Origin: Phreatobacter stygius
Lineage (GTDB): Bacteria > Pseudomonadota > Alphaproteobacteria > Rhizobiales > Phreatobacteraceae
Assembly: GCF_005144885.1 (NCBI RefSeq)
Contig: NZ_CP039690.1
Span: 2,121,001-2,185,000 of the forward strand
Length of the DNA: 64,000 nt
Direction: 5' to 3'
Shown here: piece after piece, positions 37,425 through 45,999 of the stretch
Layout of the letters: every line of letters starts with the position of its first letter
How positions within the stretch are numbered: the first letter of the stretch is position 1
Made by a program: the position numbers and the translations under genes
Notes under the pieces: generated by a model
What the model was told of the DNA's origin: nothing
Database searches by the model: none
What the model saw: only the letters and a program-made list of their open reading frames with translations

Positions 37425-38165
37425 ATGTTCCTGCCGCTGTCCGACCAGAATCCGCATCGCGCCATCACCTGGCCCTACGTGACCTACGGGCTGATCGGCC
37501 TGAACGTCGCGATTTTTCTCCTCACCACCGGCCTCGTTCCGGCCCAGACCGCCAATGCCAATGCATTGGGGCTCGGCCTGATTCCGGCCGTGGTGACCAA
37601 TCAGGCGACACTCTCGCCCGAGCTTTACCTGGTGTCGCCCTGGGTGACCTGGATCACCTACATGTTCATGCATGGCGGCTGGATGCACCTCATCGGCAAC
37701 ATGCTGTTCCTCTGGGTGTTCGCCGACAATGTCGAGGACGCCATGGGCCATGTGCGCTTCCTCGCCTTCTACCTGATCTGCGGCCTCATCGCCGGCGCGA
37801 TCCATCTGGCGATCAATCCGGTTTCACAGGCGCCGCTGGTTGGCGCATCCGGCGCGATCTCCGGCGTGCTTGCCGCCTATCTGATCCTGTTCCCGCGGGT
37901 CCGGGTGTTCGGCCTGGCCTTCAACGTCCTGCCGATATCGATCCCGGTCTGGCTGGCGCTCGGCGCCTGGATCGTCCTGCAGCTGTTCCACCTGTTCACC
38001 GCGCAAGGCGGCGATACCGCCTGGTGGGCGCATGTCGGCGGCCTGATCGCCGGCGCGCTGCTGGTCGGCCTGTTCAAGAGCCGCGACGTCATGCTGTTCG
38101 GCGAGAAGCGCCATTTGCCGGTCAGCATACCGCGCATTCCGCTGCCACGCAGGCCGGTCCGCTGA
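37425..38165 (+). CDS. Rhomboid-family intramembrane serine protease
   Basis: A 246-residue polytopic membrane protein. The rhomboid catalytic dyad is clear: Ser in VGASGAISGVLAAYL (GxSG, about residue 142) and His in WWAHVGGLIAG (about residue 204). The loop-1 region WITYMFMHGGWMHLIGNMLFLWVF, with the oxyanion His and Asn, is conserved. Rhomboids cut transmembrane substrates inside the lipid bilayer. It has at least six helices and no extra cytoplasmic domain. Start ATG at 37425. It is divergent from the transsulfuration gene and shares its upstream region. Confidence 0.93.
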   Translation: MFLPLSDQNPHRAITWPYVTYGLIGLNVAIFLLTTGLVPAQTANANALGLGLIPAVVTNQATLSPELYLVSPWVTWITYMFMHGGWMHLIGNMLFLWVFADNVEDAMGHVRFLAFYLICGLIAGAIHLAINPVSQAPLVGASGAISGVLAAYLILFPRVRVFGLAFNVLPISIPVWLALGAWIVLQLFHLFTAQGGDTAWWAHVGGLIAGALLVGLFKSRDVMLFGEKRHLPVSIPRIPLPRRPVR

Positions 38166-38259
38166 TGGCACCGGCCTTTGCCATGGCGAATCCTTTCTTC
38201 TAAGACCGGTCGGGACGAACCCATCGAAACGGCCGGCCGGCCGCCAAGGAGGAAATGAC

Positions 38260-39045
38260 ATGCAGATCGGCAAGGATACCGCGGCCATTGTCACCGGCGG
38301 CGCTTCGGGTCTCGGCGAAGCAACCGCCCGCCGGCTCGCCTCGCACGGCGTCAAGGTGGCGCTGTTCGACATGAATGCCGAGCGCGGCGAGAAACTGGCG
38401 GCCGAAATCGGCGGGCTGTTCTGCCTGGTCGACGTGTCCAACGAGGCGTCCGTCGATGCCGGTTTCGTCAAGGCCCGCGCGGCGCACGGCATCGAACGGG
38501 TTCTGGTCAATTGCGCCGGCATCGGGCCGGCCAAGAAGACGATCAGCCGCGACAAGGCGACCGGCGCGATCACGCCGCATGACGTCGCGACCTTCACCAA
38601 GGTCGTGACCGTCAATCTGATCGGCAGCTTCCAGATGACCGCCAAGAGCGCCGCCGGCATGGCGTCACTCGCCCCCGTCACCAGCGACGGCGGCCGCGGC
38701 GTCATCGTGTCGACCGCCTCGGTCGCCGCCGAGGATGGCCAGATCGGCCAGGTCGCCTATTCCGCCTCGAAGGGCGGCGTGGTCGGCATGACCCTGCCGA
38801 TCGCCCGCGACCTCGCCCGCGAAGGCATCCGGGTGATGACGATCATGCCCGGCTTGTTCCACACGCCGCTGTTCGACACGGTCTCGCCGGAGTTCCGCCA
38901 GTCGCTCGAAGCACAGGTGCCGTTCCCCTCGCGCCTGGGCAAGCCCGACGAATATGCCAAGATGGTGGAACATATCATCGACAACGATATGCTGAACGGC
39001 TTTGCCATCCGTCTCGACGGCGCCATCCGCATGGCACCGAAATGA
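38260..39045 (+). CDS. 3-hydroxyacyl-CoA dehydrogenase, SDR type (HSD10-like)
   Basis: A 261-residue SDR resembling type II 3-hydroxyacyl-CoA dehydrogenase (HSD17B10; 3-hydroxy-2-methylbutyryl-CoA dehydrogenase). Cofactor binding is VTGGASGLGEATARRL followed by LFDMN (acidic, NAD). NCAGIGPAKKTISRDKATG and the catalytic STASVAAEDGQIGQVAYSASKGGVVGMTLPIARDLA with Ser, Tyr and Lys match that subgroup closely, as does PSRLGKPDEYA. It would oxidise short branched 3-hydroxyacyl-CoAs. An excellent AAGGAGGAAATGAC precedes ATG 38260. It follows the rhomboid gene by 94 bp; no beta-oxidation partner is directly adjacent. Confidence 0.87.
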   Translation: MQIGKDTAAIVTGGASGLGEATARRLASHGVKVALFDMNAERGEKLAAEIGGLFCLVDVSNEASVDAGFVKARAAHGIERVLVNCAGIGPAKKTISRDKATGAITPHDVATFTKVVTVNLIGSFQMTAKSAAGMASLAPVTSDGGRGVIVSTASVAAEDGQIGQVAYSASKGGVVGMTLPIARDLAREGIRVMTIMPGLFHTPLFDTVSPEFRQSLEAQVPFPSRLGKPDEYAKMVEHIIDNDMLNGFAIRLDGAIRMAPK

Positions 39046-39072
39046 CGGCCTGAACCCCCTGGATCACAGCTC

Positions 39073-39996
39073 GTGGATGTCGCGCCCCTCGTATCGGCCT
39101 ATCGCTACCGCTACCACGTCCTCGACAGCTACGGCGCGCGGGTCGGCGGGCTGACGCGGCCGGCGCCGAGCATCGAGGATGCGCTGCGCCTGGCCGCCGC
39201 CGAACTGAAGGTCACGGCCGATCCGCCGAGCGAACTCAAGCGGCGGGCGTTCCAGACCAATATGGAAACGCGGACGGCCTTGCGCGATGTCATCGCGCGG
39301 GCCGAAAACGACCTGGCCATTGCCATCACGCGCTACGGCACGGATATCGGCGCTCCGCCGACCGGGCCGCATATCGACCTGCGCGCCACGCTTGACGGCC
39401 TCGATCGCTCTTACCGGGCGCGCGAACCCGCCCCCGATGATTTCGACGGCTGGTACGACCATCTCGACGCGCAGATCGCCCATCTGGCGTCCCTGGCGGC
39501 GCTTGAACGGGATCTCGATGCGCAGCGCGGCGGCAGCCCGGTTCCCGTCAAGCTGCCCGACGGTTCGCCCGGCCGGCTGAAATGGTTTCTGGTGGCCATG
39601 GTGGTGGCCGCCATGGTGGCCCTGGGCATCGCGATTTTCACCTCGCTCAACCCGCCGGAAACCATCGCCTCGCCGCCGCTGACCGGGCCGGAAGCCCCGC
39701 GTGTGGTCCGTACCGTGCCGATCACCGTGACGCCGCCGACCGAGCCGGCCGGTGGCCAGCCTTGCCGGACCTTCGAGATCGAGGTCGCCGCGGAAGGCGC
39801 GACCCTGCTCGATGCCGTGCAAAGCGGCCGCGCCCTGGTCCGGCTCGAGCCGGGCGAAAAGGTCATGCTGCGCCAGGTCGTCGACCAGGGCCTGACCCGG
39901 ATGATCGAAGTCGAAGTTCCAGCCCGTTCCGCCCATGGCTTCATTGCCGAGCGCGAGGCCCGGCTGCCGGTGATGAGCTGGACCTGCGACCGCTGA
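39073..39996 (+). CDS. Hypothetical single-pass membrane protein
   Basis: I do not recognise this 307-residue protein. Residues 1-165 form a charged, probably cytoplasmic region with Ala/Arg/Asp-rich helices (SIEDALRLAAAELKVTADPPSELK; ALRDVIARAENDLAIAITRYG). One transmembrane helix is near residues 172-195 (WFLVAMVVAAMVALGIAIFTSL). A Pro/Thr-rich linker follows (PPLTGPEAPRVVRTVPITVTPP) and then a small periplasmic domain with two cysteines (GQPCRTFEIEVAAE ... MSWTCDR), which could pair. Start is probably GTG at 39073, 27 bp after the HSD10-like gene, so it may share that transcript. Confidence 0.65.
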   Translation: MDVAPLVSAYRYRYHVLDSYGARVGGLTRPAPSIEDALRLAAAELKVTADPPSELKRRAFQTNMETRTALRDVIARAENDLAIAITRYGTDIGAPPTGPHIDLRATLDGLDRSYRAREPAPDDFDGWYDHLDAQIAHLASLAALERDLDAQRGGSPVPVKLPDGSPGRLKWFLVAMVVAAMVALGIAIFTSLNPPETIASPPLTGPEAPRVVRTVPITVTPPTEPAGGQPCRTFEIEVAAEGATLLDAVQSGRALVRLEPGEKVMLRQVVDQGLTRMIEVEVPARSAHGFIAEREARLPVMSWTCDR

Positions 39997-40005
39997 ACCG
40001 AAACG

Positions 40006-40299
40006 TCAATTGCCGGCGATCGCGTCCATGGCCTTGGCCAGCGAAATGTCGAGATGGGTCACCCCGCCGGCGTCATGGGTCGACAGCGTCACGTCGACCG
40101 TCTTGTAGACATTGAACCATTCGGGATGGTGGTCCATCCGCTCGGCGATCAGCGCCGACCGGCTCATGAAGCCCCAGGCTTCGGAAAAATTCTTGAATAC
40201 AAAGCGCCGCGCGATCGCGTCGCGGCCTTCGACCTCGGACCATTGCGGCAGCGCCGCCAGGGCCACGGTGCGTTCGACCGGATCGAGCTTGCTGCGCAT
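40006..40299 (-). CDS. phhB: Pterin-4a-carbinolamine dehydratase
   Basis: A 97-residue protein that dehydrates 4a-hydroxytetrahydrobiopterin, recycling the pterin cofactor of aromatic hydroxylases. The diagnostic motif is [30 protein letters not shown], with the His-His pair and downstream His of the active site, preceded by [21 protein letters not shown]. Length is normal. Start ATG at 40299 has GGAG 9-10 nt upstream. No phenylalanine hydroxylase gene is adjacent; such stand-alone copies are widespread, and a second role in molybdopterin-related chemistry has been suggested for some. Confidence 0.93.
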   Translation of the reverse strand: MRSKLDPVERTVALAALPQWSEVEGRDAIARRFVFKNFSEAWGFMSRSALIAERMDHHPEWFNVYKTVDVTLSTHDAGGVTHLDISLAKAMDAIAGN

Positions 40300-40429
40300 G
40301 GCGGTCACTCCGCTAGGTCCCATGCCAATGGCCCGAAACACGGACCTGTTCCACCGGCCCGGGCGGCCGACGGTCCGGGCGCCGCCGGCACCCCAGCATG
40401 ACTCGAAACCGGGACTTTGCGTAGGCCGT

Positions 40430-40463
40430 AAAAAAAGCGGGCCGGCGCCAAGCGCCGGCCCGC
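40430..40463 (-). terminator. Strong intrinsic terminator (minus strand)
   Basis: On the minus strand GCGGGCCGGCGC-TTG-GCGCCGGCCCGC forms a perfect 12-bp stem followed by seven T's. It ends whatever is transcribed leftwards from the 40464-40719 gap. It is about 255 bp beyond the stop of the prolyl-tRNA editing gene and 130 bp before the phhB start. Confidence 0.9.
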
Positions 40464-40600
40464 ACGTTCGCGTCGGAGGGGATGACCGAACGTTCACCAC
40501 CAGCCTTTCGGCCGGCGGCGCTCGCACCTGATCGGACAGCGCCCCGGGGGGCTGGGGGGCTGAAGAGTCCGAAGCGGCGTCGATCAGGCACGAGGCAACG
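40430..40600 (-). ncRNA. Candidate small RNA with an anti-Shine-Dalgarno loop
   Basis: The 420-bp gap between the editing factor and phhB holds no plausible protein gene, but its minus strand is strongly structured up to the terminator. Directly before the terminator, ACGTTCG and CGAACGT (40464-40493) form a 7-bp stem whose 16-nt loop contains CCCCTCC, complementary to a Shine-Dalgarno. Before it lies a 6-bp GNRA hairpin, CCGGCC-GAAA-GGCTGG (40500-40515). Stem-loops with exposed CCUCC followed by a U-tailed terminator are the pattern of several known alphaproteobacterial small RNAs. The 5' end is not defined; 40600 is a guess. It could instead be the 3' leader/trailer of the upstream gene. 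Confidence 0.45.
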
Positions 40601-40719
40601 GTCACAGGCTCGCCCCGGCTCTTGGCCCCACCGGGGCCGAATTGGGGCCGGACCAAGGCGTCGATGACAGCCATGTGAAGAAATTGCCGGCGGCTTGGCG
40701 CGCCGCGATCGCCGCGCCC

Positions 40720-41226
40720 TCAGGCGCTGACCCGCACGATCACCGGCGTGTGGCCGGTGGCGGTCAGGAAAGTCACCAGGTCGTCGCGGCCGATACTGGT
40801 CGTCGCGGTATTTTCGAGCGGATGATAATTGAGCACCTCGTGCTCCATCATGGCAGCGTCGAGCACCACGGCGACACGACCCTCGGTGTCGGCAATGGCT
40901 CCGAACGGCGTCACCGACCCCGGCTTGACGCCCCAGACCTCCTCCAGAAGCTCACCCGAGCCGAAAGACAGCCGGCCGGAGGCGCCGATCGTCTCGTGCA
41001 GCCGCTTCAGGTCGATGACCGCCGACCCGAGCGCCACCACCAGGAACAGGCGCCCCTTCTTGTCTTTCAGGAACAGGTTCTTGGTGTGCCCGCCCGGGAT
41101 GCTGTCCTTGACGTGCTGGCTTTCGGCGACCGTGAACACGGCCTGGTGCTCGTGGGTCCGGGTCTTGATGCCAAGCCGTTCGAACAGGACGAACAGGTCG
41201 GCGCGCAGGGTCGTGGTGTCGGGCAT
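40720..41226 (-). CDS. Prolyl-tRNA editing deacylase, ProX/YbaK family
   Basis: A 168-residue free-standing editing domain related to the INS domain of prolyl-tRNA synthetase (ProXp-ala/PrdX). It hydrolyses alanine wrongly attached to tRNA-Pro. The motifs [32 protein letters not shown] with the catalytic Lys, and the substrate loop [14 protein letters not shown] are typical of this group. The C-terminus has [13 protein letters not shown]. Start ATG at 41226; the upstream in-frame ATG at 41304 falls in unconserved sequence. The tlpA stop is 26 bp upstream, so both may be on one transcript. Confidence 0.87.
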   Translation of the reverse strand: MPDTTTLRADLFVLFERLGIKTRTHEHQAVFTVAESQHVKDSIPGGHTKNLFLKDKKGRLFLVVALGSAVIDLKRLHETIGASGRLSFGSGELLEEVWGVKPGSVTPFGAIADTEGRVAVVLDAAMMEHEVLNYHPLENTATTSIGRDDLVTFLTATGHTPVIVRVSA

Positions 41227-41252
41227 GGTGGAAGGTCTGGTCCGGAACGATG

Positions 41253-41897
41253 TCAGGGGGTGATGGCGGCCCGGATCAGGTTGAGCGCATCGTCGCTCGC
41301 CCATTCCGCGGGTCCGGGAAGATGGCCGAGCTCGCAGCCTTGCGGATCGATCAGGAGCGTCGTCGGCATGCCGAAAGCGCGGCCGACCGATCTGAGCTCC
41401 TGGAAGATCTTGGCGGAATGGTCGGAATAGTCGGCGAGGTGCCGGATACCGGCCTCGCGCAGCCAGGCCCGCGCCTTGTCGGGATGGCGGGTGTCGATAT
41501 TGACTGCCACCACCTCGAAATTGGCGCCGCCGAGCGTCGCCTGCAGCTTGTCCAGCGCCGGCATCTCATGCCGGCAAGGCACGCACCAGGTCGCCCAGAG
41601 GTTCAAGAGAACGGTGCGGCCGCGGAAATCCGAAAGTTTCAGCTCGCGGCCGTCGGCGGCCTTGAAGACAAGGTTCGGGCTCGGTTGCGGCCGTTCCGTC
41701 ACCTTGAAGGCAGCCACTTCGCCGCGCGCGAACGGGCTGAGCCGGGCCGAAACCGGCTGGGCCGCCGAGCAAGCCTGCACGCCCGCATTGCCCGACAGGC
41801 CTCCTGTCCAGTAGAAGGCCCCAAACCCCGCGCCGAGGCCGATCAGGCCAGCAAGCAGAATGATCACTTTTGCACGGGACACGAAGAGGCACCTCAT
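41253..41897 (-). CDS. tlpA: Thiol:disulfide interchange protein TlpA
   Basis: A 214-residue membrane-anchored periplasmic thioredoxin. An N-terminal uncleaved helix ([22 protein letters not shown]) is followed by a linker and the thioredoxin fold with the redox motif [16 protein letters not shown]. TlpA supplies electrons for cytochrome oxidase copper-site and cytochrome c assembly. The divergent arrangement with argH, 75 bp apart, is the standard one in Hyphomicrobiales. The start is ATG at 41897; a GTG at 41879 directly before the helix is possible. The extra cysteines (Cys43; Cys in DPQGCELG) match the second disulfide known in Bradyrhizobium TlpA. Confidence 0.9.
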   Translation of the reverse strand: MRCLFVSRAKVIILLAGLIGLGAGFGAFYWTGGLSGNAGVQACSAAQPVSARLSPFARGEVAAFKVTERPQPSPNLVFKAADGRELKLSDFRGRTVLLNLWATWCVPCRHEMPALDKLQATLGGANFEVVAVNIDTRHPDKARAWLREAGIRHLADYSDHSAKIFQELRSVGRAFGMPTTLLIDPQGCELGHLPGPAEWASDDALNLIRAAITP

Positions 41898-41972
41898 TTC
41901 AGCATGGTCCGGAACAGCGGCGACCGGTTTTCCGGATCATGCAACAAGACAAGAACGATCGAGGACGAGACG

Positions 41973-43355
41973 ATGAGCAATGCGATGTGGGGCGGCCGTT
42001 ACGCCTCGGGACCGGCGGCAGTGATGGAAGACATCAACGTCTCGATCGATTTCGATCAACGCCTGTATAGGCAGGACATCGCCGGCTCGAAAGCCCATGC
42101 GGCGATGTTGCGCGCTCAACGGATCGTGAGCGCCGCCGACGAAGCCGCCATCCAGAAGGGGCTCGACCAGGTCCTGGCCGAGATCGAAGGCGGCACTTTC
42201 ACCTTCAAGCGCAACCTCGAAGACATCCATATGAACGTCGAAGCGCGGCTTGCCGAGATCATCGGCGCGCCGGCCGGACGGTTGCATACCGCTCGCTCGC
42301 GCAACGACCAGGTGGCGACCGATTTCAAGCTGTGGGTGCGCGATGCCGCCGACGGGCTCGATGCCCAGCTGAAGGATCTGCAGCGCGCTCTGGCCGAAAA
42401 GGCGCTGGCCGAGGCAGCCACCGTCATGCCCGGCTTCACCCATTTGCAGGTGGCCCAGCCGACCACCTTCGGCCACCACCTGATGGCCTATGTCGAGATG
42501 GTCGGCCGCGACCGCGGCCGGCTGCAGGATGCCCGCCGGCGGCTGAACGAGAGCCCGCTCGGCGCCGCGGCGCTCTGCGGCACCTCGTTCCCGATCGACC
42601 GCCAGGCAACCGCCGAGGCGCTCGGCTTCGACCGGCCGACGGCGAACTCGCTCGATTCGGTCGCCGATCGCGACTTCGTGATGGAAACGCTCGCCGCCGC
42701 CACCATCGCCGCCGTGCATCTGTCGCGTCTCGCCGAAGAGATCGTCATCTGGTGCTCGTCGCCGTTTTCCTTCGTCCGGCTGTCCGATGCCTTTTCCACC
42801 GGCTCGTCGATCATGCCGCAAAAGCGCAATCCGGACGCGGCCGAGCTGGTGCGCGCCAAGGTCGGCCGGGTGCTCGGCGGCTTCACCGCCATTGTCGTGG
42901 TGCTGAAAGGCCTGCCGCTGACCTATCAGAAGGACATGCAGGAGGACAAAGAGCCGACCATGGATGCGCTCGCCTCGCTGTCGCTGGCGATCGCAGCTGC
43001 CGCCGGCATGGTGCGCGACATGACCGCCAATGCCGCGGTGATGAAGAAGGCGGCCGGCCAGGGCTATTCGACCGCCACCGACCTCGCCGACTGGTGCGTC
43101 CGCGTGCTCGACATCCCGTTCCGCGACAGCCACCACATTGCGGCGAAATGTGTCGGCATCGCCTCGGCCAAGGGTGTGCCGCTGCACAAGCTCGATCTCA
43201 CCGACCTGCAATCGGTCGACAAGCGCATCACCGAGGACGTGTTCTCGGTCCTGTCGGTCGGCCGGTCGGTCGCGAGCCGGGTCAGCTATGGCGGCACCGC
43301 GCCGAAAAATGTGCGGGCACAGGCACGTCGCTGGCTGAAGAAGCTGGCGGATTGA
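41973..43355 (+). CDS. argH: Argininosuccinate lyase
   Basis: Last enzyme of arginine synthesis, splitting argininosuccinate to arginine and fumarate. The 460-residue length is standard. The superfamily signature [12 protein letters not shown] is intact, with the catalytic Ser, and [34 protein letters not shown] and the N-terminal [10 protein letters not shown] agree with ArgH. The start ATG at 41973 is 4 nt after GAGGACGA. It lies between divergent tlpA and a small exported protein gene. Its partner argG is 1.3 kb away on the other strand, with a Fic module between them. Confidence 0.97.
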   Translation: MSNAMWGGRYASGPAAVMEDINVSIDFDQRLYRQDIAGSKAHAAMLRAQRIVSAADEAAIQKGLDQVLAEIEGGTFTFKRNLEDIHMNVEARLAEIIGAPAGRLHTARSRNDQVATDFKLWVRDAADGLDAQLKDLQRALAEKALAEAATVMPGFTHLQVAQPTTFGHHLMAYVEMVGRDRGRLQDARRRLNESPLGAAALCGTSFPIDRQATAEALGFDRPTANSLDSVADRDFVMETLAAATIAAVHLSRLAEEIVIWCSSPFSFVRLSDAFSTGSSIMPQKRNPDAAELVRAKVGRVLGGFTAIVVVLKGLPLTYQKDMQEDKEPTMDALASLSLAIAAAAGMVRDMTANAAVMKKAAGQGYSTATDLADWCVRVLDIPFRDSHHIAAKCVGIASAKGVPLHKLDLTDLQSVDKRITEDVFSVLSVGRSVASRVSYGGTAPKNVRAQARRWLKKLAD

Positions 43356-43421
43356 GAAAAATCGCCCCGACCGGCTCCGGGCTTTGAACCTTATCGCCTG
43401 ATCACGCCACCCATGGTCACT

Positions 43422-43440
43422 CCGCCGCATATCGCGGCGG
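43422..43440. repeat. Hairpin upstream of small exported protein gene
   Basis: CCGCCGC and GCGGCGG pair perfectly around ATATC, 22 bp before the start codon at 43463. It lies between argH and the small gene and ends 8 nt before the ribosome site GGGGAGG. It could modulate read-through from argH or translation of the small gene. Confidence 0.4.
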
Positions 43441-43462
43441 GGCTTGAACCGGGGAGGCGACC

Positions 43463-43729
43463 ATGTTTGCTCTCATCGACATCCGAAAGTCGGCTCTCAC
43501 CTTGCTTGCTGCCGCAGTCTTGTCGACCGCAGCTGGCCTCGCCGCCTCGGCTCAAGCCTCGATCGCCTCCTCCGGCCATCGCGCCTCGGTCACGATCGCC
43601 CAGGCGACCGGGACCGACGCCCATGAGCATGGCGGCCGCAACGAGCACCGGCTGGCCCGCCCGGCCAACCGCTTCAACGGCTTCGTCGGCACGCCCGGCC
43701 CGAAATCGGGCTCGATGCAGGGCCAGTAA
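43463..43729 (+). CDS. Small exported protein of unknown function
   Basis: An 88-residue protein with a clear Sec-type signal peptide (ALTLLAAAVLSTAAGLAASAQA) and a likely cut after AQA at about residue 32. The mature part of about 55 residues has no cysteines and is rich in His, Gly, Arg and Pro (DAHEHGGRNEHRLARPANRF; GTPGPKSGSMQGQ). I do not recognise a family. GGGGAGG lies 6-7 nt before ATG 43463, so translation should be good. In related bacteria this slot after argH often holds a short lipoprotein gene, but no lipobox is present here. Confidence 0.7.
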   Translation: MFALIDIRKSALTLLAAAVLSTAAGLAASAQASIASSGHRASVTIAQATGTDAHEHGGRNEHRLARPANRFNGFVGTPGPKSGSMQGQ

Positions 43730-43748
43730 GATCAGCTATCAGGATCTG

Positions 43749-44417
43749 TCAGAAGCGATTCTTACCTGACGCCGAATCCAGCACCTTTCCGAGCTGTACG
43801 GCCAGCAGTTGTTCGAGTAGCGCTTCCATCACGGAGAGATCGATCTCGCCGGCCTTGAAGGCCTGATCCGCAGCTTCCAGAGCTGCGAAATATGGACCTC
43901 TCTTATCAACGATCTGCTCTGGAATTGTCTTCGCGCCGGGTAATACGAGCCCAAGCTTCACAGACAGAACGACATAGGAGGTAATCCGGGATGTTCTGCC
44001 ATTGCCGTCGCTGAACGGATGAATCCAGTTCAGACGCCACATGACATATGACGCCAAGTGTAACGCTGTTTGGTCGCGCCAATTGTCGTTGATGTAGTCG
44101 CACATTTCCTCAATCGCTTCGGCGACGAGGTGTGCTCCTATTGGCTCGTGCTTGCTGCCATGAATCCCGACGGAAGCGGGACGCCAATTTCCAGCGTACT
44201 GGCTCAGCCCCTCAAGCGCCGCGCGGTGCAGCGCCAGAATGACCGACGGGCGAAGACGAAAACCGGCACCTTTCGCAATGCCGTCTTCGATGATCTGAAC
44301 ACCCAGATCGAACTGACGCAGGCCATTTCTGGCCTCCGCTTCCGCCTTCGCTTGAGGATCGGAAATCAGTGACGGTTCTTCGGCCTCGCTATGACGTCGA
44401 TCCTCGTCGCTCGACAT
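43749..44417 (-). CDS. Fic-domain protein (AMP transferase toxin)
   Basis: A 222-residue Fic enzyme. The motif HPFSDGNGRTSR (about residue 133) has the catalytic His, the metal-binding acidic residue and the phosphate-binding Gly-Asn-Gly-Arg, so adenylylation or a related NMP transfer should be possible. No inhibitory helix is visible inside the protein, which fits class I Fic toxins whose inhibitor is a separate small protein. That partner is probably the gene 6 bp upstream. Base composition is visibly less GC-rich than the neighbours, suggesting acquisition. Start ATG at 44417. Targets are unknown; gyrase/topoisomerase IV are hit by related FicT toxins. Confidence 0.85.
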   Translation of the reverse strand: MSSDEDRRHSEAEEPSLISDPQAKAEAEARNGLRQFDLGVQIIEDGIAKGAGFRLRPSVILALHRAALEGLSQYAGNWRPASVGIHGSKHEPIGAHLVAEAIEEMCDYINDNWRDQTALHLASYVMWRLNWIHPFSDGNGRTSRITSYVVLSVKLGLVLPGAKTIPEQIVDKRGPYFAALEAADQAFKAGEIDLSVMEALLEQLLAVQLGKVLDSASGKNRF

Positions 44418-44423
44418 GCAAGC

Positions 44424-44603
44424 TCACTTCTTCTCGGCGTTGTTCAGACGCTCGGCCTCACGGTCGACCATCTCCTTCGTGATCCGAGGGTTCTCAAAGT
44501 GAGTGTTTCCATACGCGAAACTGCGACGCTGGGTTTCGCGCTCACCCGACGACATCTGCGTTCCACGCGCCGTTTCGATCAAGATTTTCAACGCGTCGGA
44601 CAT
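44424..44603 (-). CDS. Small Fic antitoxin-like protein
   Basis: A 59-residue protein directly upstream of the Fic gene. Its second half, GNTHFENPRITKEMVDREAERL, can be laid over the inhibitory helix of Fic proteins, whose pattern is (S/T)xxxE(G/N) followed by a Leu/Ile-Thr turn: here N-T-H-F-E-N then PRIT. The Glu that would block the gamma-phosphate site of ATP and the following Asn are present, although the first position is Asn instead of Ser/Thr. I therefore read it as the antitoxin of a class I FicTA pair. Start ATG at 44603 with GGGAGA 8 nt before it; an in-frame start at 44624 is possible. Confidence 0.65.
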   Translation of the reverse strand: MSDALKILIETARGTQMSSGERETQRRSFAYGNTHFENPRITKEMVDREAERLNNAEKK

Positions 44604-44682
44604 TTGTTCGTCTCCCACCAACACAATATCGGCTCACAGGCATTAACGCCAATCAAACCCAGGTGGTCGCGCACGCGCAATC

Positions 44683-45918
44683 CTACAAGCCGAGCTTCTT
44701 CTTCCGCTGGCCGAGCGTGCGCAGGCGCAGCGCGTTCAGCTTGATGAAGCCGGCGGCGTCGCGGTGGTCGTAGGCGACCGCGCCTTCCTCGAAGGTCACC
44801 AGGTCCTGGTCGTAGAGCGAATAGACGCTCTCGCGGCCGACCACGATGACATTGCCCTTGTAGAGCTTCAGCCGGACCGTGCCGGTGACGAATTCCTGGC
44901 TCTTGTCGATCAGCGCCTGCAACATCTCGCGCTCGGGCGCGAACCAGAAGCCATTATAGATCAGCTCGGCATATTTCGGCATGATCTCGTCCTTGAGATG
45001 CGCCGCGCCGCGGTCGAGCGTGATGCTTTCGATCGCCCGATGGGCGACGTAGAGAATGGTGCCGCCGGGCGTCTCGTACATGCCGCGCGACTTCATGCCG
45101 ACGAAGCGGTTCTCGACCAGGTCGAGCCGGCCGATGCCGTTGACTTTGCCGAGTTCGTTCAGCCGGGTCAGGATGGTCGCCGGCGACAGGGCCTGGCCGT
45201 CGATGCCAACCGCATCGCCCTCCTTGAAATCGATGGTGATATAGGTGGCCTTGTCCGGGGCGTTCTCCGGGCCGTCGGTGCGCGAATAGACGTAATCGGG
45301 CACTTCCTGGCTCGGGTCCTCCAGCACCTTGCCCTCCGAGGAGGCATGCAGCAGGTTGGCGTCGACCGAGAACGGCGCTTCGCCGCGCTTGTCCTTGGCG
45401 ATCGGAATCTGGTGCTGCTCGGCGAATTTGAGCAGCTGTTCGCGGCTGGCCAGGTCCCATTCGCGCCAGGGCGCGATCACCGTGACGTCGGGCTTCAGCG
45501 CGTAATAGGTCAGCTCGAAACGGACCTGGTCATTGCCCTTGCCGGTGGCGCCATGGGAGACGGCATCCGCGCCGACCTGTTCGGCGATTTCGATCTGGCG
45601 CTTGGCGATCAGCGGCCGGGCGATCGAGGTGCCGAGCAGGTAGAGCCCCTCATACATCGCATTGGCGCGAAACATCGGGAACACGTAGTCCTTCACGAAG
45701 GTCTCGCGCAGGTCGTCCATGAAGATGTTCTCGGGCTTGATGCCGAGCAGCAGCGCCTTGTCGCGCGCCGGCCCCAGTTCCTCGCCCTGGCCGAGGTCGG
45801 CGGTGAAGGTGACGACCTCGCAGCCATAGGTGGTCTGCAGCCACTTCAGGATGATCGAGGTATCGAGGCCGCCCGAATAGGCGAGGACGACCTTCTTGAC
45901 GGCTTTCTTCGAGGCCAT
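44683..45918 (-). CDS. argG: Argininosuccinate synthase
   Basis: Joins citrulline and aspartate with ATP to argininosuccinate. The 411-residue protein has the N-type ATP-pyrophosphatase P-loop [19 protein letters not shown] at the start and the citrulline/aspartate-binding segments [16 protein letters not shown] and [37 protein letters not shown] and the C-terminal helix close the tetramer interface. Start ATG at 45918; an in-frame GTG at 45933 is less likely. No attenuator or ArgR box is evident to me. It is on the opposite strand to argH. Confidence 0.97.
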   Translation of the reverse strand: MASKKAVKKVVLAYSGGLDTSIILKWLQTTYGCEVVTFTADLGQGEELGPARDKALLLGIKPENIFMDDLRETFVKDYVFPMFRANAMYEGLYLLGTSIARPLIAKRQIEIAEQVGADAVSHGATGKGNDQVRFELTYYALKPDVTVIAPWREWDLASREQLLKFAEQHQIPIAKDKRGEAPFSVDANLLHASSEGKVLEDPSQEVPDYVYSRTDGPENAPDKATYITIDFKEGDAVGIDGQALSPATILTRLNELGKVNGIGRLDLVENRFVGMKSRGMYETPGGTILYVAHRAIESITLDRGAAHLKDEIMPKYAELIYNGFWFAPEREMLQALIDKSQEFVTGTVRLKLYKGNVIVVGRESVYSLYDQDLVTFEEGAVAYDHRDAAGFIKLNALRLRTLGQRKKKLGL

Positions 45919-45999
45919 GGCTTCAATCCGCACGAGGAAATGTATGCGCCGACTTAAAGAAGCTGGCCCGCTGGCGCAAGCGGGCTTGCTGCGGCGGGG

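Noticed and set aside
40464-40674. Protein-coding extension of phhB or a small protein in the 40.5 kb gap
   Set aside because: The frame from 40674 has no conserved domain, and the gap contains an intrinsic terminator that would cut its transcript.
40430-40719. Known housekeeping RNAs (4.5S/SRP RNA, 6S RNA, tmRNA, RNase P RNA)
   Set aside because: None of their conserved cores (for example the GGAAGCAGCC-type SRP loop) is present.
44424-44603. Small gene before fic as a random open frame
   Set aside because: It has a good ribosome site, a 6-bp gap to fic, and a Fic-inhibitor-like motif, so I kept it as a gene.
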